Part shown: positions 26,871-35,018 of the stretch, piece after piece | Numbering within the stretch: position 1 is the stretch's first letter | Layout of the letters: each line of letters opens with the position of its first letter | NCBI RefSeq assembly: GCF_000695625.1 | Contig: NZ_JMQI01000071.1 | Location: 1 to 64,000, forward strand | Origin: Amycolatopsis rifamycinica | GTDB lineage: Bacteria > Actinomycetota > Actinomycetes > Mycobacteriales > Pseudonocardiaceae | Length of the DNA: 64,000 nt | Direction: 5' to 3' | Notes under the pieces: model-generated | Databases searched by the model: none | Told to the model about the DNA's origin: nothing | Seen by the model: the letters and a program-made list of their open reading frames with translations, nothing else | Position numbers and translations under genes: made by a program

Positions 26871-28125
26871 AGAAGAGGGCGTCCGCCCAGCTCGACTCGC
26901 GGGTCAGGCCCGGCGGGACCGCGAAGTGCGCGGAGCCGGTGTGCTGGACGTACTCCATCATCGCGTCCTTCGACGACAGCACCTGCTGCATCGGCACGTA
27001 CTGCTTCCGGGTGTCGCGGTTGAACGCCAGGAAGAACAGCCCCGCTTCGAGGTGCCCGACACCGTCGGACCCGTCGACGAAGTTGTAGCCGCGGCGCAGG
27101 ATCCGGACGCCGTCGAGCGCCTGGTGCGAGGCCAGCCGGACGTGCGCGTCCTCCGGGATCACCTTCTCGCCGCCCGCGCCGCCGACGTCCAGGTCCAGCT
27201 CGTCGAACTCCGCGGTCTGGCCCAGCGGGGCGCCGGTGCCCTTCGTGCGGCCGACGATCTTCTCCTGGCCGTCGAGGGTTTCGCGGTCCCACGTCTCGAT
27301 GTGCATCCGGATCCGGCGCGCCACCAGGTACGTGCCGCCGGCCATCCAGGCCTGGCCGTCGGCCGCGGTGGCCCACACCTGGTCGCGCAGGAAGTCCGTG
27401 TCCTCGGACTTGATGTTGTTCGTGCCGTCCTTGAAGCCGAACAGGTTCCGGGGCGTCTGCTGCGCCCGCGACGTCGAGGAGCTGCGGCCGAAGCCGAGCT
27501 GCGACCAGCGGACCTCGGTGACGCCGAAGCCGAGCCGCACCAGGTTGCGCACCGCGTGCACCGCCACCTGCGGGTCGTCCGCGCAGGCCTGGATGCACAG
27601 GTCGCCGCCGCTGCGGGCCGGGTCGAGCTTGTCCTTCGGGAACAGCGGCAGGTCGATCAGCTGCGGCGGGCGCTTGGCCGCCAGGCCGAACCGGCCGTCG
27701 AACAGCGACGGCCCGAACCCGATGGTCAGCGTCAGGTTCGAGGGCGGCAGGTCGAGCGCCTCGCCGGTGTCGCCGGGCGGGGCGTACGCGCCGCTGCCCA
27801 CCGCGCCGTTCGCGACGACCTCCTGGCCCGCCGTCATCCGGCGGGCCGCCTCGGTCCACGTCTTGAGCAGCGCCCGCAGCTTCTCGCGGTCCTTCGTCGT
27901 GACGTCGAGGGCCGCGAAGTGCAGATTGGCTTGCGCCGGCGTGACGATCCCGGCCTGGTGCTCGCCGTGGAAGTCGACGACGTTCGTCGACGCCTCGGCG
28001 TTGCCGCTCGTCGCCTTGTCGATCCCGATGCCGGCGGCCGCCCCGGCCCCGGCGAGCGCGACACCCGCGCCCGCCAGGCCGAAGAGCTTCCGCCGCGAGA
28101 CCCGCGTGCCCTCTGCCGACGTCAC
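26866..28125 (-). CDS. efeB: Deferrochelatase/DyP-type peroxidase EfeB
   Basis: The 419-residue protein has a twin-arginine signal (VSRRKLFGLAGAGVALAGAG). It is followed by a DyP peroxidase domain, with the GFKDGTNN motif near residue 235 and proximal-His region HIETWDRETLDGQE. In the EfeUOB system it oxidises ferrous iron or strips iron from haem outside the membrane. It is the last gene of efeUOB, overlapping efeO by 4 bp. Confidence 0.94.
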   Translation of the reverse strand: MTSAEGTRVSRRKLFGLAGAGVALAGAGAAAGIGIDKATSGNAEASTNVVDFHGEHQAGIVTPAQANLHFAALDVTTKDREKLRALLKTWTEAARRMTAGQEVVANGAVGSGAYAPPGDTGEALDLPPSNLTLTIGFGPSLFDGRFGLAAKRPPQLIDLPLFPKDKLDPARSGGDLCIQACADDPQVAVHAVRNLVRLGFGVTEVRWSQLGFGRSSSTSRAQQTPRNLFGFKDGTNNIKSEDTDFLRDQVWATAADGQAWMAGGTYLVARRIRMHIETWDRETLDGQEKIVGRTKGTGAPLGQTAEFDELDLDVGGAGGEKVIPEDAHVRLASHQALDGVRILRRGYNFVDGSDGVGHLEAGLFFLAFNRDTRKQYVPMQQVLSSKDAMMEYVQHTGSAHFAVPPGLTRESSWADALFS

Positions 28126-29258
28126 TTCGACACGACCTCCGCAACCTTGCTCAGCGGTTCGCTCAGCGCGTCGACGGCCGAGGCGAACTCCTTGACCTGG
28201 TCCTGGGAAAGCTCGGTGTACAGCTTGAAGCCGTCACCGGTCCGCTGCTTGTCGAGCAGGCCCTGCACGTTCGCGAACTCCTTGTCCAAGGTGGACACGA
28301 GCGCGGCGTCCTTGGCCTGCAGGATGGGCCGCAGCGAGGCGATCGCGCCCTTGGAACCGTCCACGTTGGCCTGGAAGTCCCACAGGTCGGTGTGCGAGAA
28401 CGCCTCTTCCTCGCCGGTGATCTTGCCGGTGGCCACCTCGTCGAGCAGGCCCTTGGCGCCGTTCGCGAGGTCCAGAGCGGACAGCTCCAGCGTCTTCGAC
28501 TTGGCGACCAGGTCCTTGACGTCGGTCACCAGCTTGTCGGCGATCTGGCCGCTGTCGGGCTGCAGGCCGGTCTTGAACAGGTCCTTCTCCAGCCGGTGGA
28601 AGCCGGTGAACTGCTGGTTCGGCTCGAGGTCGGCCTCGCGGACGTCGATGGCCGGGTCGAGGTCGCCGAACTTCTCGGCGACCGGCTCGATCCGCTCGTA
28701 GTAGACGCGGGTGCGCGCGTACGCGGCCTTCGCCTCGTCGGTCTTGCCGGCCTTGACGAGGTCGGCGAACTTCACCGTCTCGTCCTGCAGCGCGGAGGTG
28801 TTGTTCGCGATGTAGCCGGCGTAGCTCTTGGTCGCGTCCGCCTTCTGCGCGTTGGTGTCGTTCTGCTTCGCGACGCCGCCGGTGACGGTGAACTCGCCGC
28901 GGATGCCGTTGCCGGCCATGCCGGGCTTGCACGCGGTCTGGTACTTGCCCGCGTCGGCGACCTCGACGATCAGCCGCCGGTTCAGCCCGGGCGCGATGTT
29001 CTCGACCTCGCCCATGATCCGGTCGCCCTCGGCGTAGAGGTAGAACTCGGTGACCTTGGTGCCCTTGTTGGTGATCTCGAAGGTCACGTTCCCCGCCTTG
29101 GCGGTGGTCGCGGAAACCTCGCACGCGGAGTCGGACGCCGCGACCTTGATGGGGCCGTCCGCGGCGGCACCGGCGGTGTCGCTCTTGCTGTCGCACGCGG
29201 CCAGCGTCACCAGGACGGCGGCGCCGGCCAGTACGGCCAGCGAGGGGGTCTTGCGCAC
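28122..29258 (-). CDS. efeO: Iron-uptake lipoprotein EfeO
   Basis: The ~378-residue lipoprotein starts at GTG 29258 behind AAGGAG. The signal peptide ends at the lipobox LAAC. An N-terminal cupredoxin-like domain (residues ~40-135) precedes the C-terminal M75 peptidase-like domain with HxxE metal residues in FHRLEKDLF. It presents iron to the EfeU permease at the cell surface. The frame is open far upstream into efeU, but that is an overlapping artefact. Spacing to efeU is 2 bp. Confidence 0.94.
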   Translation of the reverse strand: MRKTPSLAVLAGAAVLVTLAACDSKSDTAGAAADGPIKVAASDSACEVSATTAKAGNVTFEITNKGTKVTEFYLYAEGDRIMGEVENIAPGLNRRLIVEVADAGKYQTACKPGMAGNGIRGEFTVTGGVAKQNDTNAQKADATKSYAGYIANNTSALQDETVKFADLVKAGKTDEAKAAYARTRVYYERIEPVAEKFGDLDPAIDVREADLEPNQQFTGFHRLEKDLFKTGLQPDSGQIADKLVTDVKDLVAKSKTLELSALDLANGAKGLLDEVATGKITGEEEAFSHTDLWDFQANVDGSKGAIASLRPILQAKDAALVSTLDKEFANVQGLLDKQRTGDGFKLYTELSQDQVKEFASAVDALSEPLSKVAEVVSK

Positions 29259-29260
29259 GG

Positions 29261-30106
29261 TCACTCCTTCGAGGCGGCCGCGGCGGCGGGTGCCGGCGCG
29301 GTCTTCTTGCTGGGCTTGAGGAACAGGGGCAGCACGATGGCGACGTAGGCGACCCAGGCGACGGCCTGCAGCACGGTCGTCTGCTGCGAGTAGTTGAAGA
29401 TGCCCTTCAGCAGCGCGCCGTACCAGGACGTCTCGGGCAGCGTCGCCGAGGCGTCGAACGCCAGGGTGCCGATCCCGGGCAGGAAGGCGGCCTCCTGCAG
29501 GTCGTGCAGGCCGTAGCCGAGCACGCCGGCGGCGACGAACACGAGCAGGACGCCGGTGATCGTGAAGAACTTGCCGAGGTTGAAGCGGACGGCGCCCCGG
29601 TAGAGCAGCCAGGCGAGCACCACCGCGGCCGCGATGCCGACGGCGAAGCCGATCAGCGGCTGCACGGTGTCGGACTGCGCGGTCTGGACGGCGGAGTAGA
29701 AGAACACCGCGGTCTCCAGCCCCTCGCGCCCGACCGCGAGGAACGACAGCAGCAGCACGGCCGCCGGGCCGACGTCCAGCGCGTCGTCCATCTTCCCGCG
29801 CAGTTCGGCGGCGATGCTCTTCGACGCCTTGCGCATCCAGAAGATCATCGCGGTGACGAACACGACGGCGACGATCGACAGGCTCCCGCCGAGCAGCTCC
29901 TGGTGCTCGAAGGAGAGCTGGGCGGTCGTGTAGGTGAGGATCGCGCCGACGGCGATCGACAGCAGCACCGCGGCGCCGACGCCCGGCCAGACCCAGCGCA
30001 GCGCGTGCCGCCGCTCGGTCTTGACGAGGAAGGCCACCAGGATGCTGACGACCAGCGCGGCTTCCAGGCCTTCGCGCAGCCCGATCAGCGCGCTCGAGAA
30101 CAACAC
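29261..30106 (-). CDS. efeU: FTR1-family ferrous/ferric iron permease EfeU
   Basis: A 281-residue integral membrane permease with seven predicted helices. The two REGLE iron-binding motifs are intact: LREGLEAALV near residue 10 and GREGLETAVF near 125. It imports iron oxidised or released by EfeO/EfeB. It is the first gene of efeUOB. Two DtxR/IdeR-like boxes lie 37-55 and 120-138 bp upstream, indicating iron repression. Confidence 0.95.
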   Translation of the reverse strand: MLFSSALIGLREGLEAALVVSILVAFLVKTERRHALRWVWPGVGAAVLLSIAVGAILTYTTAQLSFEHQELLGGSLSIVAVVFVTAMIFWMRKASKSIAAELRGKMDDALDVGPAAVLLLSFLAVGREGLETAVFFYSAVQTAQSDTVQPLIGFAVGIAAAVVLAWLLYRGAVRFNLGKFFTITGVLLVFVAAGVLGYGLHDLQEAAFLPGIGTLAFDASATLPETSWYGALLKGIFNYSQQTTVLQAVAWVAYVAIVLPLFLKPSKKTAPAPAAAAASKE

Positions 30107-30142
30107 CGGTCCGCCTCCCTGAGTTCTGCTTCCGTGATGGTT

Positions 30143-30161
30143 TTAGGTAAGGCTCACCTGT
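30143..30161 (-). promoter_or_regulatory. DtxR/IdeR iron box (efeUOB proximal)
   Basis: TTAGGTAAGGCTCACCTGT matches 15 of 19 positions of the IdeR/DtxR consensus TTAGGTTAGGCTAACCTAA. It lies 37 bp upstream of efeU. Iron-loaded IdeR/DmdR would repress the operon here. Confidence 0.8.
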
Positions 30162-30225
30162 AAGTCCAGTGACACTACGCCCGCGAGAGACGGATGAAAG
30201 CGGCATAACGGACTGCGGCGCGAAG

Positions 30226-30244
30226 TTAGGTTAGGGTAACCGCA
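30226..30244. promoter_or_regulatory. DtxR/IdeR iron box (distal)
   Basis: TTAGGTTAGGGTAACCGCA matches 16 of 19 consensus positions. It lies between efeU and the divergent transglycosylase gene, so it could act on either promoter. Confidence 0.75.
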
Positions 30245-30373
30245 GGTCAGGGGCCTGCGCGTCGACTCGATAACAAAATTTGTGACGTCGCTGGCAGGGG
30301 GAGGGTTTTTACCCTCCGCTTGCCTGCTCAGGCGACGAAGGGACCCTCTTGAGTGGCTCCGTAACCTGTTCGG
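30245..30373 (+). other. Structured leader of the lytic transglycosylase gene
   Basis: This stretch contains several inverted repeats on the plus strand. A CGCAGG/CCTGCG hairpin begins at 30241, and GGAGGGT/ACCCTCC (30300-30317) closes a T loop. The latter is flanked by GCAGG and CCTGC, which extend the stem. It may be an untranslated RNA leader for the transglycosylase. I could not match it to a known riboswitch class. Confidence 0.35.
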
Positions 30374-31219
30374 GTGGCCGATACCGCTCAGCCGACCGTC
30401 ACGCCTCCGTCGCCGCCTCCGGGCGGGCCGCCCAGGCGGTACGTCGGCCGGATCGCCCTCGCGCTGGGGCTGGTGCTCACCGGCGTGGTCCTCGTCGTCA
30501 CCATCGGTGTCCGGAACCCGGAGGCGCCCACCGCGTCGCCGCCGGTCCAGCCCGCGCTGGCCATCCCGGAACAGCGACCGCAGCCGGGCGCCGAAGCACC
30601 CCGGGCCGGGCTGGCCGCGCCGATCGACCGGCCGCAGGTGTCCGACCAGGCCGAGCTGGACGCGTGGGCGACCCGCGTCGCCGGCAAGACGCACATCCCG
30701 GCGCGCGTGCTCGCGGCGTACGGGCGCGCGGAGATGTGGATGCAGCGCCAGAAACCGACGTGCCACCTCTCGTGGGCGACCCTTTCCGGCATCGGCCGCG
30801 TCGAGAACGAGCGCGGGGACTTCGACCTCGGGGCGATCGGCGCGGACGGCCGGGTGGCGAAGCCGGTGGTCGGCCCGCCGCTGGACGGTTCGCCGGGCGT
30901 CCCGGCGGTGCACGACAGCGACGGCGGCAGGCTCGACGGCGACAAGTCGTGGGACCACCTGATCGGCCCGATGCAGTTCCTGCCGTCGACGTGGAAGAAG
31001 TACCAGGAGCGCGCGAACGGCGACGGCGGCACGCCGGACCCGCAGAACGTCGACGACGCGGCCTTCACCGCGGCCCGGTTCCTGTGTTCCGGCGGCGACG
31101 ACCTCGGCACCCCGGCGGGGTGGTGGCGGGCGATCCTGTTCTACAACCAGGCCCTGGCGTACGGCCAGGACGTCTTCAGCGCGGCGGACGCCTACGCGGA
31201 GGCGAGCGTCGCGCCCTGA
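30374..31219 (+). CDS. Membrane-anchored lytic transglycosylase (SLT2 type)
   Basis: The 281-residue protein has a Pro-rich cytoplasmic start, one membrane helix at residues ~25-46 (IALALGLVLTGVVLVVTIGV) and an external SLT_2 domain. The catalytic Glu is in SGIGRVENERG near residue 143, and GPMQFLPSTWKKY is the family motif. It cleaves peptidoglycan glycan strands with 1,6-anhydro formation. Its location before eno corresponds to LpqU in mycobacteria. It ends 2 bp from a small ORF on the other strand. Confidence 0.9.
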   Translation: MADTAQPTVTPPSPPPGGPPRRYVGRIALALGLVLTGVVLVVTIGVRNPEAPTASPPVQPALAIPEQRPQPGAEAPRAGLAAPIDRPQVSDQAELDAWATRVAGKTHIPARVLAAYGRAEMWMQRQKPTCHLSWATLSGIGRVENERGDFDLGAIGADGRVAKPVVGPPLDGSPGVPAVHDSDGGRLDGDKSWDHLIGPMQFLPSTWKKYQERANGDGGTPDPQNVDDAAFTAARFLCSGGDDLGTPAGWWRAILFYNQALAYGQDVFSAADAYAEASVAP

Positions 31220-31221
31220 GG

Positions 31222-31314
31222 TCAGAGCTCGCGGTCGGCGAGCAACGGGGTGACGGCCGTCAGCACCAGCAGCAGCAACCCGGCGTAAGCGCCCAGCGTG
31301 GCGAAGATCGACAT
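31222..31314 (-). CDS. Predicted 30-residue single-helix membrane microprotein
   Basis: The ORF begins MSIFATLGAYAGLLLL, continues as one hydrophobic helix and ends ADREL. GGAGG (minus strand, 31322-31326) lies 7 nt before the ATG, an ideal spacing. The amphipathic end and length resemble KdpF-type membrane peptides, but no kdp genes are nearby, so the function is unknown. It lies 126 bp after the TPR gene on the same strand. The evidence is ribosome-binding site and hydrophobicity only. Confidence 0.5.
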   Translation of the reverse strand: MSIFATLGAYAGLLLLVLTAVTPLLADREL

Positions 31315-31406
31315 CGTGGTTCCTCCCTGTTCGGTCTGGAACCAGCTTCGCCGGAAGACGGCTCGCCGGACATCGGTCGAGGGGCCCGGCCTCATCGGCC
31401 GAAAGG

Positions 31407-31444
31407 CTGAGGTGACCCGGGCCGTTCGGCCCTGGTCGCCTCAG
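31407..31444. terminator. 18-bp stem-loop at the end of the TPR gene
   Basis: Arms 31407-31424 and 31427-31444 pair over 18 bp with one wobble and one mismatch. The structure spans the TPR gene stop codon and probably terminates or attenuates transcription before the microprotein ORF. Confidence 0.55.
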
Positions 31445-31845
31445 GGCTCGCGCAGCGCGATGTGCGCCTTGACCTCGCTGATCGCCTCGAGGTACTCCGG
31501 CACCGGGTTCATCGCCGACGCGATCCGCAGCTGGCCCAGCGCCTCGACGAACCGGCCGAGCCGCTGCAGCGTCCGGCCCAGGATGAACCGCGCGTAGTGG
31601 TCCGTGGGATCGAGCTCCAGCACCCGGGTGAACGCCTCTTCGGCGCGGCGCAGCTGAGCGGAGTGGAAGTACGCGCGCCCGGCGAGCAGGTGCACCGACG
31701 GCTTGTCCGTTTCGGATTCCAGCAGGGGCTGCAGGGCTTTCAGCGCGTCGAGCGGACGACGGCGGCCGACCAGATCTTCGGCCTGGCGGAAGGCATGGAA
31801 CCGCGACTCCTCGGGAGGCTGCGAAGCAGCTGCGGCGTCCGTCAT
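31441..31845 (-). CDS. Tetratricopeptide-repeat protein
   Basis: A 134-residue soluble protein starting at ATG 31845 behind GGGAG with 5-nt spacing. Two to three TPR units are visible, including SVHLLAGRAYFHSAQLRRAE and DHYARFILGRTLQRLGRFVE. It is a protein-interaction scaffold with unknown partners. It is divergent from the VOC gene with about 70 bp between starts. Confidence 0.83.
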   Translation of the reverse strand: MTDAAAASQPPEESRFHAFRQAEDLVGRRRPLDALKALQPLLESETDKPSVHLLAGRAYFHSAQLRRAEEAFTRVLELDPTDHYARFILGRTLQRLGRFVEALGQLRIASAMNPVPEYLEAISEVKAHIALREP

Positions 31846-31917
31846 GGTCGCTCCCACGTTACCCCCGGGGAGGGGGATGCACACGCCTCCGAACGGGACG
31901 TGATGGACTGTGCCGCC

Positions 31918-32379
31918 ATGAGCAGCGGGTACCGGGGCCTGGCGCCCTACCTCTACTACTCCGACGCCACGGCGGCGCTCGCCTGGCTGACCAGGGTCTT
32001 CGGCTTCACCGAGGAGGTCCGGTTCTGCGACGCGGCGGGTGAGGTCTTCCAGGCGACGCTGCGGGCGGGCGACGCGCGGATCCAGCTCGCGGGTGTCGGG
32101 GCGGACTACTGGCAGGCCAAGGGCGTCGACGGCCCGGTCGGCCAGCTCAACATCGTCTACGTCGACGACGTGGACGAGACCTACGCCCGGGTCGAAGCCG
32201 CCCTCGGGGACGAGTGCGAGCTGGAGCCGCCGCAGGACCAGCCCTACGGGGCCCGGGTGTTCACCGTCGCCGATCTCGGGGGCAACAGCTGGACGTTCTG
32301 GCAGCAGACGTCCGACACCGTCGAGCTGCCGCCGGGCTGGCAGGCGGTCCGCGCGGGCGGTGAGTCCTCCAACGGGTGA
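31918..32379 (+). CDS. VOC (glyoxalase/bleomycin-resistance fold) protein
   Basis: A 153-residue protein of two beta-alpha-beta-beta-beta modules (APYLYYSDATAALAWLTRVF and LNIVYVDDVDETYARVEAAL) with DLGGNSWTFWQQ near the end, as in PhnB/glyoxalase-like proteins. The metal ligands are not obviously all present. ATG 31903 is an alternative start. The substrate is unknown. It precedes eno by 65 bp. Confidence 0.83.
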   Translation: MSSGYRGLAPYLYYSDATAALAWLTRVFGFTEEVRFCDAAGEVFQATLRAGDARIQLAGVGADYWQAKGVDGPVGQLNIVYVDDVDETYARVEAALGDECELEPPQDQPYGARVFTVADLGGNSWTFWQQTSDTVELPPGWQAVRAGGESSNG

Positions 32380-32444
32380 ACCCCGGCGGCGGCTAGGCTG
32401 GGCGCGTCACCGCAGGCAGGAACGATTCACCCGAGGAGCATGGC

Positions 32445-33731
32445 GTGGCTCTCATCGAGCAGGTAGGCGCGCGCGAGATTCTGGACTCGCGCGGCAACCC
32501 GACGGTCGAGGTGGAGGTGGCTCTCGACGACGGCACCCTGGCGCGGGCCGCGGTCCCGTCGGGGGCGTCGACCGGTGAGCACGAAGCGGTCGAGCTGCGT
32601 GACGGCGACACCGGCCGCTACAACGGCAAGGGCGTCGAGCGCGCGGTCGCCGCGGTGCTCGACGAGATCGGCCCGGAGATGGTCGGCATCGAGGCCGTCG
32701 ACCAGCGGATCGTCGACCAGAAGCTGGTCGACCTCGACGGCACGCCGGCGAAGTCCCGCCTCGGCGCGAACGCCATCCTCGGCGTCTCGCTGGCCGTCGC
32801 GAAGGCCGCCGCCGACTCGGCCGAGCTGGAGCTGTTCCGCTACCTGGGCGGGCCGAACGCGCACGTGCTGCCGGTGCCGATGCTGAACATCCTCAACGGC
32901 GGTTCGCACGCGGACAGCAACGTCGACGTCCAGGAGTTCATGATCGCGCCGATCGGCGCGGAGACCTTCCGCGAGGCCCTGCGCTGGGGCGCCGAGGTCT
33001 ACCACTCGCTGAAGTCGGTGCTGAAGGGCCGCGGCCTCTCGACCGGCCTCGGCGACGAAGGCGGCTTCGCGCCGAACCTGGCGAACAACCGCGAGGCGCT
33101 CGACCTGATCCTGCAGGCCATCGAGAAGGCCGGCTACACCCCGGGCCGCGACGTCGCGCTCGCGCTCGACGTCGCCGCGACGGAGTTCTTCGCCGACGGC
33201 GCGTACACCTTCGAAGGCAGCAAGAAGAGCGCGGAGCAGATGTCGGCGTACTACGCCGAGCTGCTGCGCGACTACCCGCTCGTGTCCATCGAGGACCCGC
33301 TGAGCGAGGACGACTGGGACGGCTGGGTCACCCTGACCGCCGAGGTCGGCGAGAAGGTCCAGATCGTCGGCGACGACCTGTTCGTCACCAACCCGGACCG
33401 CCTGGAGGAGGGCATCACCCGCCGCGCCGCCAACGCGCTGCTGGTGAAGGTCAACCAGATCGGCACCCTGTCCGAGACGCTCGACGCGATCTCGCTGGCC
33501 ACGTCGTTCGGCTACAAGTCGATGATGAGCCACCGCTCGGGCGAGACCGAGGACACGTTCATCGCGGACCTGGCGGTCGCCACCGGCGTCGGCCAGATCA
33601 AGACCGGTGCCCCGGCCCGCGGCGAGCGGATCGCCAAGTACAACCAGCTGCTGCGCATCGAGGAGACCCTCGGTGACGCCGCCCGGTACGCCGGCGAGCT
33701 GGCCTTCCCGCGGTTCAGCGCCGAGGCCTGA
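32445..33731 (+). CDS. eno: Enolase
   Basis: The 428-residue glycolytic enzyme interconverts 2-phosphoglycerate and phosphoenolpyruvate. IEQVGAREILDSRGNPTVEV starts the protein. The Mg2+-binding and catalytic residues lie in LDVAATEFF, SIEDPLSEDDWDGW and LLVKVNQIGTL, and the signature SHRSGETEDTFIADL is present near residue 365. It starts at GTG and leads the conserved eno - divIC - DUF501 cluster. Confidence 0.98.
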   Translation: MALIEQVGAREILDSRGNPTVEVEVALDDGTLARAAVPSGASTGEHEAVELRDGDTGRYNGKGVERAVAAVLDEIGPEMVGIEAVDQRIVDQKLVDLDGTPAKSRLGANAILGVSLAVAKAAADSAELELFRYLGGPNAHVLPVPMLNILNGGSHADSNVDVQEFMIAPIGAETFREALRWGAEVYHSLKSVLKGRGLSTGLGDEGGFAPNLANNREALDLILQAIEKAGYTPGRDVALALDVAATEFFADGAYTFEGSKKSAEQMSAYYAELLRDYPLVSIEDPLSEDDWDGWVTLTAEVGEKVQIVGDDLFVTNPDRLEEGITRRAANALLVKVNQIGTLSETLDAISLATSFGYKSMMSHRSGETEDTFIADLAVATGVGQIKTGAPARGERIAKYNQLLRIEETLGDAARYAGELAFPRFSAEA

Positions 33732-33736
33732 GGCCG

Positions 33737-34345
33737 ATGGCGGACCGGGGGAGGACGCGCGGCCGCCGTGGCGGTGGCGGCGGGGCATCGCGGGTCGGTG
33801 GGCCCACGCGGACCCGCCGCCCCGAAGCCGGGCGTGCGGGCAGCCCGGGCTCCCGGGCGCCCCGGACGGCGGACGGGGCGACAGCGGCCCGCCGTCGCGC
33901 CGGCGACGCCGAGACCGCCAGGGCCCGGCTGCGCCGGGGCCTGGCGGCCAAGCGGGCGTCCGGTGCGGCGAAGGTGCTCGGCATGTCCACCACCCGCCGC
34001 GCGGCGGTGGTGGCGATCGTGGTGTGCGCGCTGGCGTTCACCATCGCCGTGCCCCTGCGCACGTACCTCTCCCAGCGGACGGAGGTCCGCGAACAGCAGG
34101 CGCAGCAGGCCCTGCTGCAGCAGGAGGTCGCTCAGCTCCAAGGCCGCAAGGCGGAGCTGAGCGACCCCGCGCAGATCGAGGCCGAGGCTCGGCGGCGGCT
34201 GCGGTACGTCAAGCCGGGCGAGACGCCGTACATCGTCCAGCTGCCGGAGGACAAGGCGCCGGACGCGGCCCCGCCGGCCGGGCCGCAGCAGGTCGCGGGC
34301 AGCTCCTGGTACGAGAACCTGTGGAACCAGGTCTCGGGCGGCTGA
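33737..34345 (+). CDS. FtsB/DivIC-family septum formation initiator
   Basis: A 202-residue bitopic membrane protein. The first ~90 residues are Arg/Gly-rich and disordered, residues ~93-112 form the membrane helix (AVVAIVVCALAFTIAVPLR), and a coiled coil follows (REQQAQQALLQQEVAQLQGR). The LRYVKPGETPYIV motif closes the DivIC domain. It belongs to the divisome with FtsQ/FtsL. It lies 5 bp after eno, as in other actinobacteria. The long basic N-terminus is typical of the order. Confidence 0.92.
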   Translation: MADRGRTRGRRGGGGGASRVGGPTRTRRPEAGRAGSPGSRAPRTADGATAARRRAGDAETARARLRRGLAAKRASGAAKVLGMSTTRRAAVVAIVVCALAFTIAVPLRTYLSQRTEVREQQAQQALLQQEVAQLQGRKAELSDPAQIEAEARRRLRYVKPGETPYIVQLPEDKAPDAAPPAGPQQVAGSSWYENLWNQVSGG

Positions 34346-34369
34346 GGGGCACGCTCTAACCTTGACCGC

Positions 34370-34879
34370 GTGAACAGCACGCAGCAGCACCGGTTCGAGC
34401 CCGTCACCGACGCCGACCGCGAGACCATCGCGGAGCAGCTCGGACGGCCGCCGCGGGCGTTGCGCGCGATCGCCGCGCGGTGCCCGAGCGGGCACCCGTC
34501 CGTGGTGCAGACCAGCCCGCGGCTGGAGAACGGGACGCCGTTCCCGACGCTCTACTACCTGACGTGCCCGAAGCTGAATTCGATGATCGGCACCATCGAG
34601 GCGTCCGGGATCATGAAGGAGATGACCGAGCGGCTCACCACCGATCCCGAGCTCGCCGCGCAGTACCAGCGCACCCACGAGGTGTACCTCGCCGAGCGGG
34701 ACGCCATCGAGCCGCTCGGCCACCAGGTCACCGCCGGCGGGATGCCCGGCCGCGTCAAGTGCCTGCACGTGCACGTCGCCCACGCCCTGGCCGTCGGCCC
34801 CGGGGTGAATCCGTTCGGTGACGAGACGCTGGCCCTGCTTAAGGCCAACGGGTGGCCCGCGGGGGACTGCGCCGCGTAA
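34370..34879 (+). CDS. DUF501 protein
   Basis: The 169-residue protein belongs to DUF501, found next to divIC and ppx in most actinobacteria. Conserved features are LGRPPRALRAIAARCPSGHP, FPTLYYLTCPKLN and CLHVHVAHALA. The Cys and His residues could bind metal, but the function is unknown. The GTG start is 24 bp after the DivIC gene, and the cluster is probably one transcript. Confidence 0.92.
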   Translation: MNSTQQHRFEPVTDADRETIAEQLGRPPRALRAIAARCPSGHPSVVQTSPRLENGTPFPTLYYLTCPKLNSMIGTIEASGIMKEMTERLTTDPELAAQYQRTHEVYLAERDAIEPLGHQVTAGGMPGRVKCLHVHVAHALAVGPGVNPFGDETLALLKANGWPAGDCAA

Positions 34880-35018
34880 CACTCGCGCGTTGTAAACAGA
34901 TAACTGGTCTGGGTGAGCGAAAACCTCGATCGCGTGTTTCTTCAGGCTGAAACCTCGCCGCGCTTGCGGCAGGCTGTCACCCGAAAGCGTGATCGATCCG
35001 GCCAGGAGGGCTCTGAGC

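Noticed and set aside
30245..30373. ydaO-type cyclic di-AMP riboswitch before the transglycosylase
   Set aside because: The context fits, but the conserved sequence blocks could not be recognised, so only a structured leader is reported.
31222..31314. KdpF assignment for the 30-residue membrane ORF
   Set aside because: Only size and hydrophobicity agree, and no kdpABC genes are present.
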